From Solibacteraceae bacterium (GTDB lineage Bacteria; Acidobacteriota; Terriglobia; Bryobacterales; Bryobacteraceae), in the NCBI GenBank assembly GCA_026984795.1, contig JALSRK010000009.1, positions 1 through 64,000 on the forward strand: 64,000 nt of DNA, written 5' to 3'. The position numbers and the translations under genes were made by a program. Each line of letters opens with the position of its first letter. Position 1 is the stretch's first letter. The notes below the pieces were generated by a model that worked only from the letters and a program-made list of their open reading frames with translations, made no database searches and was not told the origin of the DNA. This document shows positions 45,633-54,588 of this stretch, one piece after another.

Positions 45633-46298
45633 TCAGTGCTCAGCAGGCGGGCCGACTACCGAGTTGTCGCCTCTCACCGGGCGTCCGTGGATGCCAAGCT
45701 TGGCATACAAGCGGCGTAAATGCCAGCGGACCGTTTCCCTGCTGATGAATAACTCCTCAGCAATCTCGGTGTTCTTTCTGCCCTGGATCACCAGATTGAG
45801 TATCTCGTCTTCCCGCTTCGTTAACTTGGACCCATGGTTGGCGTCCTGGTAAGCGCGCAACACGTCGGCAAGGATTCGCCGTGACGCCCAGATCTCACCC
45901 CGCGCCACCGCTTTCACCGCGGCCAGCGCCAGTGCCAGCGAGGCGTCGGTGGGGAGCACCCCGGCGCACCCACGTTCGATCAACTGCTTTACATGCCGAT
46001 CCCCCGCCGATGAGAGCACCAGGATCCTCATTGCCGCCACGGCTGACGAACCCGCCGGGTCCAGTCCAGAAAGCACGTCATCCAGCAGCTCTTCGTGAAG
46101 AAGCAAGATCGACGGCCGGAAACGTTCAATGTGGTGGATCAAAGTCCCCGAGTTGGCAGGGATGCGAATCCCGACGAACCCGGCCTCGTCCGCTAAAGCT
46201 CCGATAAGGTCTCCGCTATGGGACCACGTCTCGCTGGCGACAGCGACAACGCTCTCCTTCGGAGACAATTCACCCACCCTGGGCTTAGTCTCCACCAT
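45633..46298 (-). CDS. LuxR/NarL-type transcriptional regulator with a degenerate receiver domain
   Basis: This 221-residue protein has a response-regulator-like N-terminal domain (about 17-130) and a LuxR helix-turn-helix (about 155-205, LTKREDEILNLVIQG ... NTEIAEELFISRETV). The receiver has lost its key residues: the acidic pair is replaced by ASE, the phospho-acceptor aspartate position reads LLLHEEL, and the usual lysine is proline in GVLPTDA. It is therefore probably not controlled by phosphorylation. It lies directly upstream of the polysaccharide operon on the same strand. ATG 46298 has GGAGGAG in front. Confidence 0.85.
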   Translation of the reverse strand: MVETKPRVGELSPKESVVAVASETWSHSGDLIGALADEAGFVGIRIPANSGTLIHHIERFRPSILLLHEELLDDVLSGLDPAGSSAVAAMRILVLSSAGDRHVKQLIERGCAGVLPTDASLALALAAVKAVARGEIWASRRILADVLRAYQDANHGSKLTKREDEILNLVIQGRKNTEIAEELFISRETVRWHLRRLYAKLGIHGRPVRGDNSVVGPPAEH

Positions 46299-46323
46299 GA
46301 CTCTCCTCCTGATGGTTACCTCG

Positions 46324-46353
46324 ACCCTAGCACTTCGGCGCGGCGAATGTCAA
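46324..46353 (-). promoter_or_regulatory. Possible promoter of the LuxR-type regulator gene
   Basis: TTGACA (46348-46353, minus strand) is followed after 18 bp by TAGGGT (46324-46329), a weak 3/6 match for the -10. The -35 is perfect and lies in an AT-rich stretch, but the poor -10 leaves the call uncertain. Confidence 0.3.
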
Positions 46354-46540
46354 TGAGTCATTCTCACAACACGAAGAAATGTTTCAAATAATAAAATCTC
46401 ACGCCGTCTGATCACCCGGAATCCGTTCTTCGGTCCGCCTTGCCCGCGCTCGCCTAACGGTTGCGGCCGGACGGCCTCGTTGGCGTCTCTCAGCAACGTT
46501 CCGACTCCGCGCCGGGAACCTCGATAATGGAAAGCAGGTT

Positions 46541-47428
46541 GTGCGCATTGCAAAGCTCTTCTGCCTCGTCCTGGTAACGGCCTGTGCGCCGGGTCCGCAC
46601 AGTCTCCGGATCGACCCGGCTCTGGCGACCCTTGTCCCCGCCGACGCCATCGCCTTGGCCGGTATCCGGATCGACAAGCTCACCCGCTCGCCGCTCTACC
46701 GGGATCTCCGCCCGCTGCTCGACACCAACCTCGTCAGCCGGCTCACCCGGCGCACGGGAAGGCGCCTCGGCGATCTCTGGGAACTCCTGGCCGTTGCCAC
46801 ACCGGAGGATATCGTCTGGATGGCTCGGGGCCGCTTTTCGGCCTCGGGGATCGAGCCCCGCCTCACCTGGCCGGGAGCCCGGCGGGCCACCTACCGGAAT
46901 CACCTCTTCATTTCCGACGCGCGGCAGGCGGTTTCCTTCATGAACGCCAGCACGGCCCTGGCCGGCCGGCCGGAGCGGATCAAAGCCATCATTGATCAGC
47001 GGGACTCCGAGGCCGCTCCTCCCGCGGACCTGCTCGCGTTGGCCGGCGAAATCGACGATTCCGCACAAATATGGGCCGTCGTTCTGGGGGGACGTAAACC
47101 GCCGCCCGGTGTGCTGGAGCCGCTGCGGCGCCTCCTCGAAGACATCCTCCCCAAGATCGAGCGGGCCCGGGCCGCGGTGAAAGTCGGAGAGACGCTCGCC
47201 TTGAATGTCGAAGCTGAATGCCGGAACCTGGACGACGCCGAAACGCTGCGCTCGGCCGCCAACGCGTTCCTCGGCTTCACCAGGCTGCAGCGGAACGAGG
47301 GCCCGGCGCTCCGGGAGGCTCTCGACCGGTTGTCGGTCCAGCGTGAAGGCGCCCTTGTGAAGCTCACCGTCGAGCTGCCTGCGCCGCTGGTGAAGAAGTT
47401 GCTCCCGATCCAGAAACCGGCGTCCTGA
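46541..47428 (+). CDS. Putative lipoprotein, function unknown
   Basis: This 295-residue protein starts with a short basic and hydrophobic leader ending in LVTAC, a plausible lipobox with the lipidated cysteine at residue 15. The body alternates helices and strands (for example LVPADAIALAGIRIDKLTRSPLYRDL, quoted in part: ADAIALAGIRIDKL). This 'AGI-R-x-D-x-L' opening recurs in uncharacterised acidobacterial lipoproteins. It shows no enzyme motif. The start is GTG 46541 with GGAAAG six bases upstream. It is divergent from the LuxR-type regulator gene, about 240 bp apart. Confidence 0.65.
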   Translation: MRIAKLFCLVLVTACAPGPHSLRIDPALATLVPADAIALAGIRIDKLTRSPLYRDLRPLLDTNLVSRLTRRTGRRLGDLWELLAVATPEDIVWMARGRFSASGIEPRLTWPGARRATYRNHLFISDARQAVSFMNASTALAGRPERIKAIIDQRDSEAAPPADLLALAGEIDDSAQIWAVVLGGRKPPPGVLEPLRRLLEDILPKIERARAAVKVGETLALNVEAECRNLDDAETLRSAANAFLGFTRLQRNEGPALREALDRLSVQREGALVKLTVELPAPLVKKLLPIQKPAS

Positions 47429-47469
47429 GCTCGACCCCACCCCCAGCGCCCCGCCGCGTCCTGCCGGCT

Positions 47470-47823
47470 TCAGCGGTTCCCGAGACTCAGCAGGACGATC
47501 CCCGCCAGAATCAGCCCCAGCCCGAAGAACTTGTTCCGCGTGAACGGCTCGCCGAAAAACAGTCGCGACCACAGCAGCGTGAAGATGTAGCCGAGCGAGA
47601 CCATCGGATACAAGATCGTCAGCTCCCCGCGGCGGATCCCGGCAATGAACAGCAGCGACGAAGCGACGAACAGCGCCACCCCCACGGCCAGGCGCCAGTT
47701 CAGCAGCAGAGTCAGCGGGTTACGGTGCAGCCGTCCCGCCCCGGCCTTCAAGAAGACTGACCCGAACGAGCCGACGAAGGCTGCCGCAAACACCAGCAGG
47801 ATCGACGAAAACGGCGTGGTCAC
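47470..47823 (-). CDS. SMR/EamA-type small transporter subunit (second of a pair)
   Basis: This 117-residue protein has four transmembrane helices (starting PFSSILLVFAAAFVGSFGSVFLK, quoted in part: FVGSFGSVFLKAG). It resembles the small multidrug resistance superfamily, but lacks the SMR hallmark glutamate in helix 1, as EamA-like flippase subunits of the ArnE/ArnF type do. The start is a GTG (47821-47823) that overlaps the stop of the preceding gene in GTGA, so the two are co-translated. The pair probably acts as a heterodimer. Confidence 0.75.
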   Translation of the reverse strand: MTTPFSSILLVFAAAFVGSFGSVFLKAGAGRLHRNPLTLLLNWRLAVGVALFVASSLLFIAGIRRGELTILYPMVSLGYIFTLLWSRLFFGEPFTRNKFFGLGLILAGIVLLSLGNR

Positions 47824-48254
47824 CGGCCAGGCTTCCTCCCCAGCACCGCTACGCCAAGGACGATCACCGTGATCCCCGCCAGCTTGAACGCGTTCATCGA
47901 CTCCTTGAAGATCAGTACCGACAGCACGGTCACCCACACGTAGGTCAGCGAGATTACCGGGTAGAGGATCGAAAGCTCCCCGTCGCGCAGCGCCAGCGTC
48001 AGCAGGATCGTGCTGAGCCCGTACAGGCAATACCCGGCGAACAGCGGCGGATCCAGCAGGAGCCGCAGAATCTGTAGCGGATGCCCGAACAGACTTCCCA
48101 GCGCCATCCCGGCCAGGTCGTTGGCCCCGAATTTGAACAGGATCTGGGCGGCCGCCCCGAAGATGGTGCAAACAAACACCAGGGCGATCGCCTGGCGCTG
48201 GGTGAACCGGAAGGACGGACGCTCTGGTGAAACTGTGGCCGGGTGATGGTTCAA
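47820..48254 (-). CDS. SMR/EamA-type small transporter subunit (first of a pair)
   Basis: This protein of about 144 residues has four transmembrane helices; the conserved part starts at RQAIALVFVCTIFGAAAQILFK. It is paralogous to the gene that follows: both have the block R-x-G-E-L-(S/T)-I-L-Y-P. Heterodimeric pairs of this type flip lipid-linked aminosugars (ArnEF) or export small cations; the substrate is unknown. No ATG fits; TTG 48252-48254 with GGAG nine bases upstream is the best start, and longer frames run into the HyuB gene. The pair follows hyuB by about 20 bp. Confidence 0.7.
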   Translation of the reverse strand: MNHHPATVSPERPSFRFTQRQAIALVFVCTIFGAAAQILFKFGANDLAGMALGSLFGHPLQILRLLLDPPLFAGYCLYGLSTILLTLALRDGELSILYPVISLTYVWVTVLSVLIFKESMNAFKLAGITVIVLGVAVLGRKPGR

Positions 48255-48276
48255 CAGCGTTGACTCCGCAAAGCCT

Positions 48277-49866
48277 TCATGATAGCCGATTGGATGAGCC
48301 GGCCCGGCCGTAGCCGCCGCCTCCAGGCGTCTCGATCTGGAGTACGTCGCCGGCGCCGGCCTCGACTTGGGCCTTGCCGGGCAGCCGCCGCCGGCGTCCG
48401 CCTCTGACGATGTGATTGCCCCCCGCACGCCCGGGCCCGCCGCCGGCGAGCCCCCATGGCCGGTAGCGTCGCCGGTCGCTCAGAATCGTTACCCTGGCCG
48501 GGGAAAGGAACTCTATCTCGCGCACTACGCCGTCGCCGCCACGGAACCGGCCTCGCCCCCCGGAGCCCCGCCGGATGCGATAGCTCTTCACCCGCATCGG
48601 AAACTGGTGTTCGATGGCCTCCACCGGCGTATTCAGACTGTTTGTCATGTGCGTATGGACCGCCGAGTGCCCGCCTCCGCCCTGCGGGCCCGCGCCCATT
48701 CCACCGGCGACCGTCTCGTAGTAAGCGAACGGCCGGCCGCGGGTCGCGTCCCATCCGCCCACGCTCAGGTTGTTCATCGTCCCGGAACTCGCTGCGGGGA
48801 TGCGGCCCGGGGCAGCCCGGGCCAACGCCCCAAGCAATACATCGGCAATTCGCTGCGACGTCTCCACGTTGCCCGCCGCCATCGCCGCCGGCGCCCTGGC
48901 ATTCACCACCGTCCCCTCAGGGGCGATCACCTCCACTGGACGCATCAGCCCCGCAGTAAACGGCACCTCGGCAGGGAGCAAACAGCGGAAGACGTAGGTG
49001 ACCGCCGAAACCGTCACCGCATAGTTCGCGTTCACCGGCCCCGCCGTCTGCGGGGCGGACCCCGTGAAATCGACAACCGCTTCTCCGCCCCGGATCCGGA
49101 TGGACACCCGAATCGGGACCGGGCCGGAGCCCAGTCCGTCGTCGTCCAGCCGGTCCTCGAACTCGTACACCCCTGCCGGCAGCCGCCGGAGCATGGCGCG
49201 CATCATCCGCTCGCTGTAGTCCTTCAGCGCCTCCATGTGGCACCGGATTCGACTCAACCCATGCCGCCGAACGGCCTCGCCCAGCCGCTGCTCGCCCCGG
49301 CGGATCGCCATCCACTGGGCCAGCAAGTCCCCCTCCCGCTCGGCCGGCGTCCGGACATTGGCCAGAATCGTCTCCAGCATGTCTCGCTGCAACTGCCCGG
49401 CCCGCACGAGGAAAACCGGCGGGATCCGGATCCCTTCCTGGAAGATCTCCCGCGCCAGCGGCATCGAACCCGGCGCCATGCCCCCCACATCGGCGTGGTG
49501 CGCCCGGTTGGCGATCCAGAAAGCCGGCTGCGGCGAGCGGCCGAAGAAGACACCCGCCACCGCTGTGATATCCGGCAAGTGCGTGCCGCCGCGGAACGGA
49601 TCGTTGAGGATCACTACGTCGCCCGGGCCCGGCCGGCACGCCTCGAGCGCATGCTTTACCGAAAGCGGCATCGCCCCCAGATGCACCGGCATATGGTCGC
49701 CCATGGCCACCGTCTCCCCTCCGGCGTCGTAGAGGGCACACGAGTAGTCCCGCCGCTCCTTGATGTTGGCCGAATAAGCCGTCCGGCACAGGACGATTCC
49801 CATCTCTTCACAAATCGACCCGAGCAGATGGCGGATCAACTCCAGCTCGATCGCGGCGGCGCTCAT
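48277..49866 (-). CDS. Hydantoinase B / oxoprolinase family protein
   Basis: This 529-residue protein is homologous to HyuB, the subunit that with HyuA forms ATP-dependent N-methylhydantoinase, 5-oxoprolinase or acetone-carboxylase-like enzymes. Typical blocks are SANIKERRDYSCALYD, ILNDPFRGGTHLPD, ANRAHHADVGGMAPGSMP and GGGHSAVHTH, with an NSLNTPVEA-type stretch after it. The length is normal and intact. No HyuA gene lies next to it, which is unusual. It starts in an ATGA overlap with the stop of the BNR-like gene upstream. Confidence 0.88.
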   Translation of the reverse strand: MSAAAIELELIRHLLGSICEEMGIVLCRTAYSANIKERRDYSCALYDAGGETVAMGDHMPVHLGAMPLSVKHALEACRPGPGDVVILNDPFRGGTHLPDITAVAGVFFGRSPQPAFWIANRAHHADVGGMAPGSMPLAREIFQEGIRIPPVFLVRAGQLQRDMLETILANVRTPAEREGDLLAQWMAIRRGEQRLGEAVRRHGLSRIRCHMEALKDYSERMMRAMLRRLPAGVYEFEDRLDDDGLGSGPVPIRVSIRIRGGEAVVDFTGSAPQTAGPVNANYAVTVSAVTYVFRCLLPAEVPFTAGLMRPVEVIAPEGTVVNARAPAAMAAGNVETSQRIADVLLGALARAAPGRIPAASSGTMNNLSVGGWDATRGRPFAYYETVAGGMGAGPQGGGGHSAVHTHMTNSLNTPVEAIEHQFPMRVKSYRIRRGSGGRGRFRGGDGVVREIEFLSPARVTILSDRRRYRPWGLAGGGPGRAGGNHIVRGGRRRRLPGKAQVEAGAGDVLQIETPGGGGYGRAGSSNRLS

Positions 49867-50855
49867 GAGCGGGGCTTCTTCAGAGTGGGCGGCTTCTCGT
49901 CTCGGGCCGGTTTCTCCGCCGGCTGGGCCACACTAGGCGGGGGAGCGCCGATCACGAAAACTCCCTTGTCCTCGGCTGGAGCCTGGACGGCCTGTCCGGC
50001 CGCCGCCGTCTCAGGCGCCTTCCCGGCCTCGGCTTCGGCCTCCGCTACCGCTTTCTCCTCCTGCCTCACACAAGCGCCGGCTCCGATCGCGAACTCCGCC
50101 GCCGTCACCCACCCGGTGTCGGTGCGTTTCCGTACCGCCCAGGCATCTCTCGCTTCGTCGGTCTCGATGCGCCAGTCCTGGCGGCGGGGCGCCGGACGGC
50201 GCCGGACGCGGATGGGACGAGAGCTGACCTCGCGGACCATCCAGCTCTCGGCCCCGGTCATCGTCTCGAACCGCTCATACTCCGTGCCCGTCCCCTCCTC
50301 GGAGCGCGCTTCGACGAGCAAGATACCGCTGTGATCCGAATCGAACCAGAAATCCTCGATCACCGCTGCCCGAGGTTTCTCGAAAACCGGCCTCCGCCGC
50401 CAGAACTGCCCGCCGTCGGTGGTGATCAGGAAAAAAGGATCGTGCGGCCGGCCCCCCTCCAGCACGTGCCCGGCCGCCCAGCCATGCTTCTCGTCGAAGA
50501 ACACCACCCGGTCCAAGGTCGCCCGGGGCACGCGGTCCGCCGCCTCCCTCCAAGTGAGGCCGCCGTCTTCGCTCGCCAGCAGCACCGAAGCAATCGTCAC
50601 CGCCTCCGTGTGAAGATTCCCGGCCACGTAAAGCTTGCCACCGATGAATTCCACCGAACTGAGCTGGAGGTATACCGGGCAAGGGCTGTCGGCGGGACAG
50701 AACAGCCCCACCGATTCCATCACCTCGTTGGTGCACTTCGCGGGCAGGACGATCGGCTCCCCCGTGTACGCGAATTCCGCCTTCTTGGCCGTTTCGCACC
50801 AGCCCGCTCCGGCGGCCAGAGCCAGCGCGATCACCGGGATGAGGCGGAAGGACAT
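49863..50855 (-). CDS. Secreted BNR/YCF48-like repeat protein
   Basis: This 330-residue protein has a signal peptide (LIPVIALALAAGAGWC, cleavage near residue 20). BNR or photosystem-assembly-like repeats follow, with the aspartate boxes SEDGGLTW and TTDGGQFW, and FFDEKHGWAAG between them. The last ~100 residues are Ala/Pro/Glu-rich and low-complexity, possibly a cell-wall-spanning or flexible tail. The role is unknown. The stop overlaps the hyuB start (ATGA), so the two are co-transcribed, although a functional link is not obvious. Confidence 0.7.
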   Translation of the reverse strand: MSFRLIPVIALALAAGAGWCETAKKAEFAYTGEPIVLPAKCTNEVMESVGLFCPADSPCPVYLQLSSVEFIGGKLYVAGNLHTEAVTIASVLLASEDGGLTWREAADRVPRATLDRVVFFDEKHGWAAGHVLEGGRPHDPFFLITTDGGQFWRRRPVFEKPRAAVIEDFWFDSDHSGILLVEARSEEGTGTEYERFETMTGAESWMVREVSSRPIRVRRRPAPRRQDWRIETDEARDAWAVRKRTDTGWVTAAEFAIGAGACVRQEEKAVAEAEAEAGKAPETAAAGQAVQAPAEDKGVFVIGAPPPSVAQPAEKPARDEKPPTLKKPRS

Positions 50856-51087
50856 GGCCTTCTACTCCGATTGTAGCCCCCGGCGATAACGCAGGCGGAA
50901 AACCGAACCGCCCGGCGGCGGCTTGCGGAGGAGACGAGGAAACAGTGTCCTGCCGCCGGGCGGCGGTGATTGTCGAGGAACGAAATGGATCGTTCTGCGA
51001 TGATAGTGATTTCAGCCGCCCGGGAATCTCGGGCAAAATGAAAGTCGGCCGTGGCTTTCCCGCGAGAGCCCGGCACGGAGATCACCC

Positions 51088-51534
51088 GTGTGGCGTTGGA
51101 TCAGACAGGTGGCGGACAGGATCCGGCCCGGCAGCCGATCGGGCGGGGCTCACCCTTCGCCCCCTCTGGCCGGAACGCCCCCGGTCCGCCGGCGCAAGAC
51201 CTACGCCGGCGACACCGGCTACGTCTACGAGTACTATTACGAAGGCTACCGGGTCTCGGACCGGAGCGGCCGCCTGGGGGTGGAACACATCTTCACCGTC
51301 TCCTCGGACCGCCGCAATTGGTTCCCCGTCCCGGTCTTTCTGGAAGACGCCGCCGTGGCCGGCTGGGAGCGCCGCCGCGGCCGCGAACTGAACATGACCG
51401 AGCGCTACGCCATCGTGAAAATGGCCCTTTTCCGCGCTTTTGATGACCGGGAAAAGCCGCGCCTCATGCGCACCGGCGTCACCGTCGGGACGGACCAGAT
51501 CGACCCTCTCCTCGAAGCCCTCGGCATCGACTGA
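51088..51534 (+). CDS. Conserved-looking hypothetical protein
   Basis: This 148-residue protein has a basic, proline-rich start, then a compact part (about 40-148) with TYAGDTGYVYEYYYEGYR and VEHIFTVSSDRRNWFPVPVFL. Nothing in it matches a family I can name. The GTG start at 51088 has GGAG (51077-51080) seven bases upstream, and third-position GC is high, so it is probably real. It is convergent with the malic enzyme gene, 39 bp apart. Overlapping longer frames in the other phases have no such signals. Confidence 0.6.
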   Translation: MWRWIRQVADRIRPGSRSGGAHPSPPLAGTPPVRRRKTYAGDTGYVYEYYYEGYRVSDRSGRLGVEHIFTVSSDRRNWFPVPVFLEDAAVAGWERRRGRELNMTERYAIVKMALFRAFDDREKPRLMRTGVTVGTDQIDPLLEALGID

Positions 51535-51573
51535 CGCCCCCAGGACGCCGTCGGCGCCTGCAGCCGGGATTCT

Positions 51574-53862
51574 TCAAACCACCAGCCGGAACCGCCGGCT
51601 GCCCAACACCCCGGCCTCCTGCGCGTCCACGACCGCGATCGCCGTCATGTTCACGATGTCGCTCACCTCGTCGCCCCGCTGCAGCACGTGTACGGGCTTG
51701 GACAGCCCCATCAGGATCGGCCCGATCGCCTCCGCCCCGCCGATCCGCTGCAGCAGCTTGTAGGCCGCGTTCCCCGCGTCCAGGTTCGGGAAGATCAGCA
51801 CGTTCGCGCCGCCCTTCAGCAAGCTGAACGGATAACGCTCCTCGATGATTCGCGGCACCACCGCCGTGTCGGCCTGCATCTCGCCGTCCACCATCACGTC
51901 CGGGGCCCGCTCGTGGATGATCTCCACCGCCCGCCGCACCTTTTCCGCCTCGGGGTGCCGCACGCTGCCGAAGTTCGAGAACGAGATCATCGCCACCCGC
52001 GGCTCCACGTTGAATCCCCGCGCCGTCTCCGCTGTCACGATGGCTATCTCGGCCAGATCCTCGGCCGTCGGCTCGATGTTCACCGTAGTGTCGGCCAGGA
52101 AGTACATCCGCCCGTTCGGCGTGATCAGCATGTACATGCCCGAGACCCGCCGCAAGCCCTCCCGGACCGGGATCACCTGCAGCGCCGGCCGCAGCGTGTC
52201 CGGATAGTTCTGGCTCAGGCCCGCGATCAGCGCGTCGGCGTCGCCCAGCCGCAGCATCATCGAACCGAAAACAACCGGGTGGACGATCAGTTCCTCGGCT
52301 TCGGTCCGCGTCACGCCCTTGCGCTGCCGGATCTTGAAGAAATGCTCCGTATACTCGGTAAGCCGCGAGAACGACGGCGGGTGGATGATCGGCACCCCGT
52401 CCAGGTTCAGCCGCAACGACTCGATCTTCGTCCGGATTACCTCCGGCTGGCCCAAAAGAATCGGCTCGGCGATCCGCTCATCCACCAGGATCTGGCACGC
52501 CCGCAGAATCTTGTCCTGCTCGCCCTCGGGAAAGACCACCCGCTTCGGCTGCCGCTGCGCCTTGTGGATCATCACCCGCATCACTTCGTGGGCTTTGCCC
52601 AGGCGCCGCTCCAGCCGCTCCTTGTACTCCTCGATGTTCACCGGATTCTGCGCCACCCCGCTCTCGATCGCCGCCCTGGCCACCGCCGAAGCCACCCAGA
52701 TCAGCACCCGGTGGTCGAACGGCTTCGGAATGATGTATTCGCGGCCGAAGGTCATGTCCTCGACCCCGTATGCCCGCCTCACCGAGTCCGGCACGTCTTC
52801 CTTGGCCAGCGCCGCCAGCGCCCGCGTCGCCGCCAGCTTCATCTCATCGTTGATCGCCGTCGCCCGGACGTCCAGCGCCCCACGGAAGATGAACGGGAAA
52901 CCGAGCACGTTGTTCACCTGGTTCGGGTAGTCCGAGCGGCCCGTCGCCATGATCACGTCCTTGCGCGCCTTCACCGCCGCTTCGTAAGAGATCTCCGGAT
53001 CCGGGTTCGCCAGCGCGAACACGATCGGATTCTCCGCCATCGAAAGCAGCATCTCCGGCGTCACGCAGTCCGCCACCGACAGCCCGATGAAGGCGTCGGC
53101 GCCCTTCATCGCGTCAGCCAGCGTCCGGGCGTCGGTCTCAGCCGCGTATCGGGCCTTGTACTCGTTCATGCGCTCGGTCCGGCCCTTGTAGATGACGCCC
53201 TTGCTGTCGCACATGACGATGTTCTCTTTGCGGACGCCCAGGTTGATGTAATGGCCGGCGCAGGCGATGGCGCTCGCCCCGGCCCCGTTGATCACGATCC
53301 GGATCTCGCCGATCTTCTTGCCCGCGATCTCCACCGCGTTCAGCAGCGCCGCCCCGGAGATGATCGCCGTGCCATGCTGGTCGTCGTGGAAGACCGGAAT
53401 CTTGAGTGTCTTCTTCAGCTCTTCTTCGATGACGAAGCACTCCGGCGCCTTGATGTCCTCCAGATTGATCCCGCCGAAGGTCGGCTCCAGCAGTTGGCAC
53501 GCCCGAATCACCTCTTTCGGATCCTCGGTGCCCAGTTCGATATCGAAGACGTCGATGTCGGCGAAGCGCTTGAAAAGAACCCCCTTGCCTTCCATCACCG
53601 GCTTTCCGGCCAGGGCGCCGATGTTGCCTAGCCCCAGCACCGCGGTGCCATTGGACACCACCGCCACCAGATTTCCCTTCGCCGTGTAGCGGTAGACTTC
53701 CGCCGGGTTTCCGTGGATCCGCATGCAAGGGACCGCCACGCCCGGGCTGTAAGCCAGCGACAGGTCCCGCTGGGTTCGGCACGGCTTCGTCGGCGTCACC
53801 GAAATCTTCCCCGGGGGGTACGATGAGTGATATTCGAGTGCATCTTCGTCGCGAATTGCCAT
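51574..53862 (-). CDS. maeB: NADP-dependent malic enzyme (MaeB type, with phosphotransacetylase-like domain)
   Basis: This enzyme decarboxylates malate to pyruvate with reduction of NAD(P), linking the citric acid cycle to pyruvate. The 762-residue length fits MaeB, whose C-terminal ~320 residues form a phosphotransacetylase-like regulatory domain. Malic-enzyme motifs are [11 protein letters not shown] (catalytic tyrosine), [21 protein letters not shown] (metal-binding aspartates) and [12 protein letters not shown] (dinucleotide binding). The phosphotransacetylase-like part opens at about residue 430 with [13 protein letters not shown]. The gene is monocistronic, with a 236-bp divergent gap to the ferredoxin gene. 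Confidence 0.95.
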   Translation of the reverse strand: MAIRDEDALEYHSSYPPGKISVTPTKPCRTQRDLSLAYSPGVAVPCMRIHGNPAEVYRYTAKGNLVAVVSNGTAVLGLGNIGALAGKPVMEGKGVLFKRFADIDVFDIELGTEDPKEVIRACQLLEPTFGGINLEDIKAPECFVIEEELKKTLKIPVFHDDQHGTAIISGAALLNAVEIAGKKIGEIRIVINGAGASAIACAGHYINLGVRKENIVMCDSKGVIYKGRTERMNEYKARYAAETDARTLADAMKGADAFIGLSVADCVTPEMLLSMAENPIVFALANPDPEISYEAAVKARKDVIMATGRSDYPNQVNNVLGFPFIFRGALDVRATAINDEMKLAATRALAALAKEDVPDSVRRAYGVEDMTFGREYIIPKPFDHRVLIWVASAVARAAIESGVAQNPVNIEEYKERLERRLGKAHEVMRVMIHKAQRQPKRVVFPEGEQDKILRACQILVDERIAEPILLGQPEVIRTKIESLRLNLDGVPIIHPPSFSRLTEYTEHFFKIRQRKGVTRTEAEELIVHPVVFGSMMLRLGDADALIAGLSQNYPDTLRPALQVIPVREGLRRVSGMYMLITPNGRMYFLADTTVNIEPTAEDLAEIAIVTAETARGFNVEPRVAMISFSNFGSVRHPEAEKVRRAVEIIHERAPDVMVDGEMQADTAVVPRIIEERYPFSLLKGGANVLIFPNLDAGNAAYKLLQRIGGAEAIGPILMGLSKPVHVLQRGDEVSDIVNMTAIAVVDAQEAGVLGSRRFRLVV

Positions 53863-54098
53863 AGCAGATTCCAGAGAATTGTGTTTCCTTACTCCCTTAT
53901 GTCAGCATCTCACGTCCGGACGGCTCCCTGCGCGTGAGCAGCCCCTCCTCGCCGCCGCTGACCTCCTTTCCCAGCCTGTGCCCCGCCGGATTCTTTGTCA
54001 AGCAGCGGCTCCTTGGATCCTCGCGGCGGTCTCCTGCATCCAATCTTCTAGAGATTAGGGGGCCGTTGTGCGCCGCCCCCGGTAGAATCGAGTAGGGG

Positions 54099-54491
54099 AT
54101 GCCGAAAGTAACCTTTCTGCCGACCAACGTCACCGTCGAGTTCGATCCGGAAACTTTGCCCTACAGCGGCCACGGCAAGCCGGGTTCGCTGCTGGACATC
54201 GCCCTGAACTTCGGAATCGATTTGGAGCACGCCTGCGGGGGCAACTGCGCCTGCACCACCTGCCACGTCATCGTCCGCCAGGGCGAGGAGAACCTCTCGG
54301 AGATGGAAGACGACGAGGCCGACAAGGTGGACGAGGCCGCCGGGGTGACAATTCATTCCCGCCTCGGGTGCCAGGCCGTCGTCAAGGGCGACGTCGTCGT
54401 CGAGGTCCCCGACTGGAACCGCAACTACGTCAGCGAAGGCGGCGGCTCGATCAACCTGGGCGACGCGATCCCGGCCGAAAAGAAGGGCTGA
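54099..54491 (+). CDS. 2Fe-2S ferredoxin (adrenodoxin / Isc-Fdx type)
   Basis: This 130-residue protein has the vertebrate-type ferredoxin cluster motif HACGGNCACTTC (cysteines spaced C-x5-C-x2-C) and the distant fourth cysteine in SRLGCQ. Such ferredoxins give electrons for Fe-S assembly or P450-type enzymes. The family is near IscFdx, but no isc gene is adjacent; the next gene is a radical SAM protein that could use it as reductant. ATG 54099 follows an AG-rich AGTAGGGG. Confidence 0.88.
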   Translation: MPKVTFLPTNVTVEFDPETLPYSGHGKPGSLLDIALNFGIDLEHACGGNCACTTCHVIVRQGEENLSEMEDDEADKVDEAAGVTIHSRLGCQAVVKGDVVVEVPDWNRNYVSEGGGSINLGDAIPAEKKG

Positions 54492-54588
54492 TCCGTTTCC
54501 ATACGGGGCCGTCCGGATCTGACAGTATAATCGGGGTGAGAAGCCATCCATCCCGGCGCAGACCGCGCCGGAAGAACAGAGGCGGCGC

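Noticed and set aside
45414-45719. 101-codon plus-strand open frame before the polysaccharide operon
   Set aside because: It overlaps the 3' end of the LuxR-type gene in antisense and has no start signal.
48367-50334. 655-codon plus-strand open frame
   Set aside because: Shadow of the HyuB and BNR-like genes; Arg/His/Pro-rich translation with no family features.
53997-54002. TTGACA before the malic enzyme gene (minus strand)
   Set aside because: The -35 is perfect, but the best -10 at 17 bp spacing matches only two of six positions.
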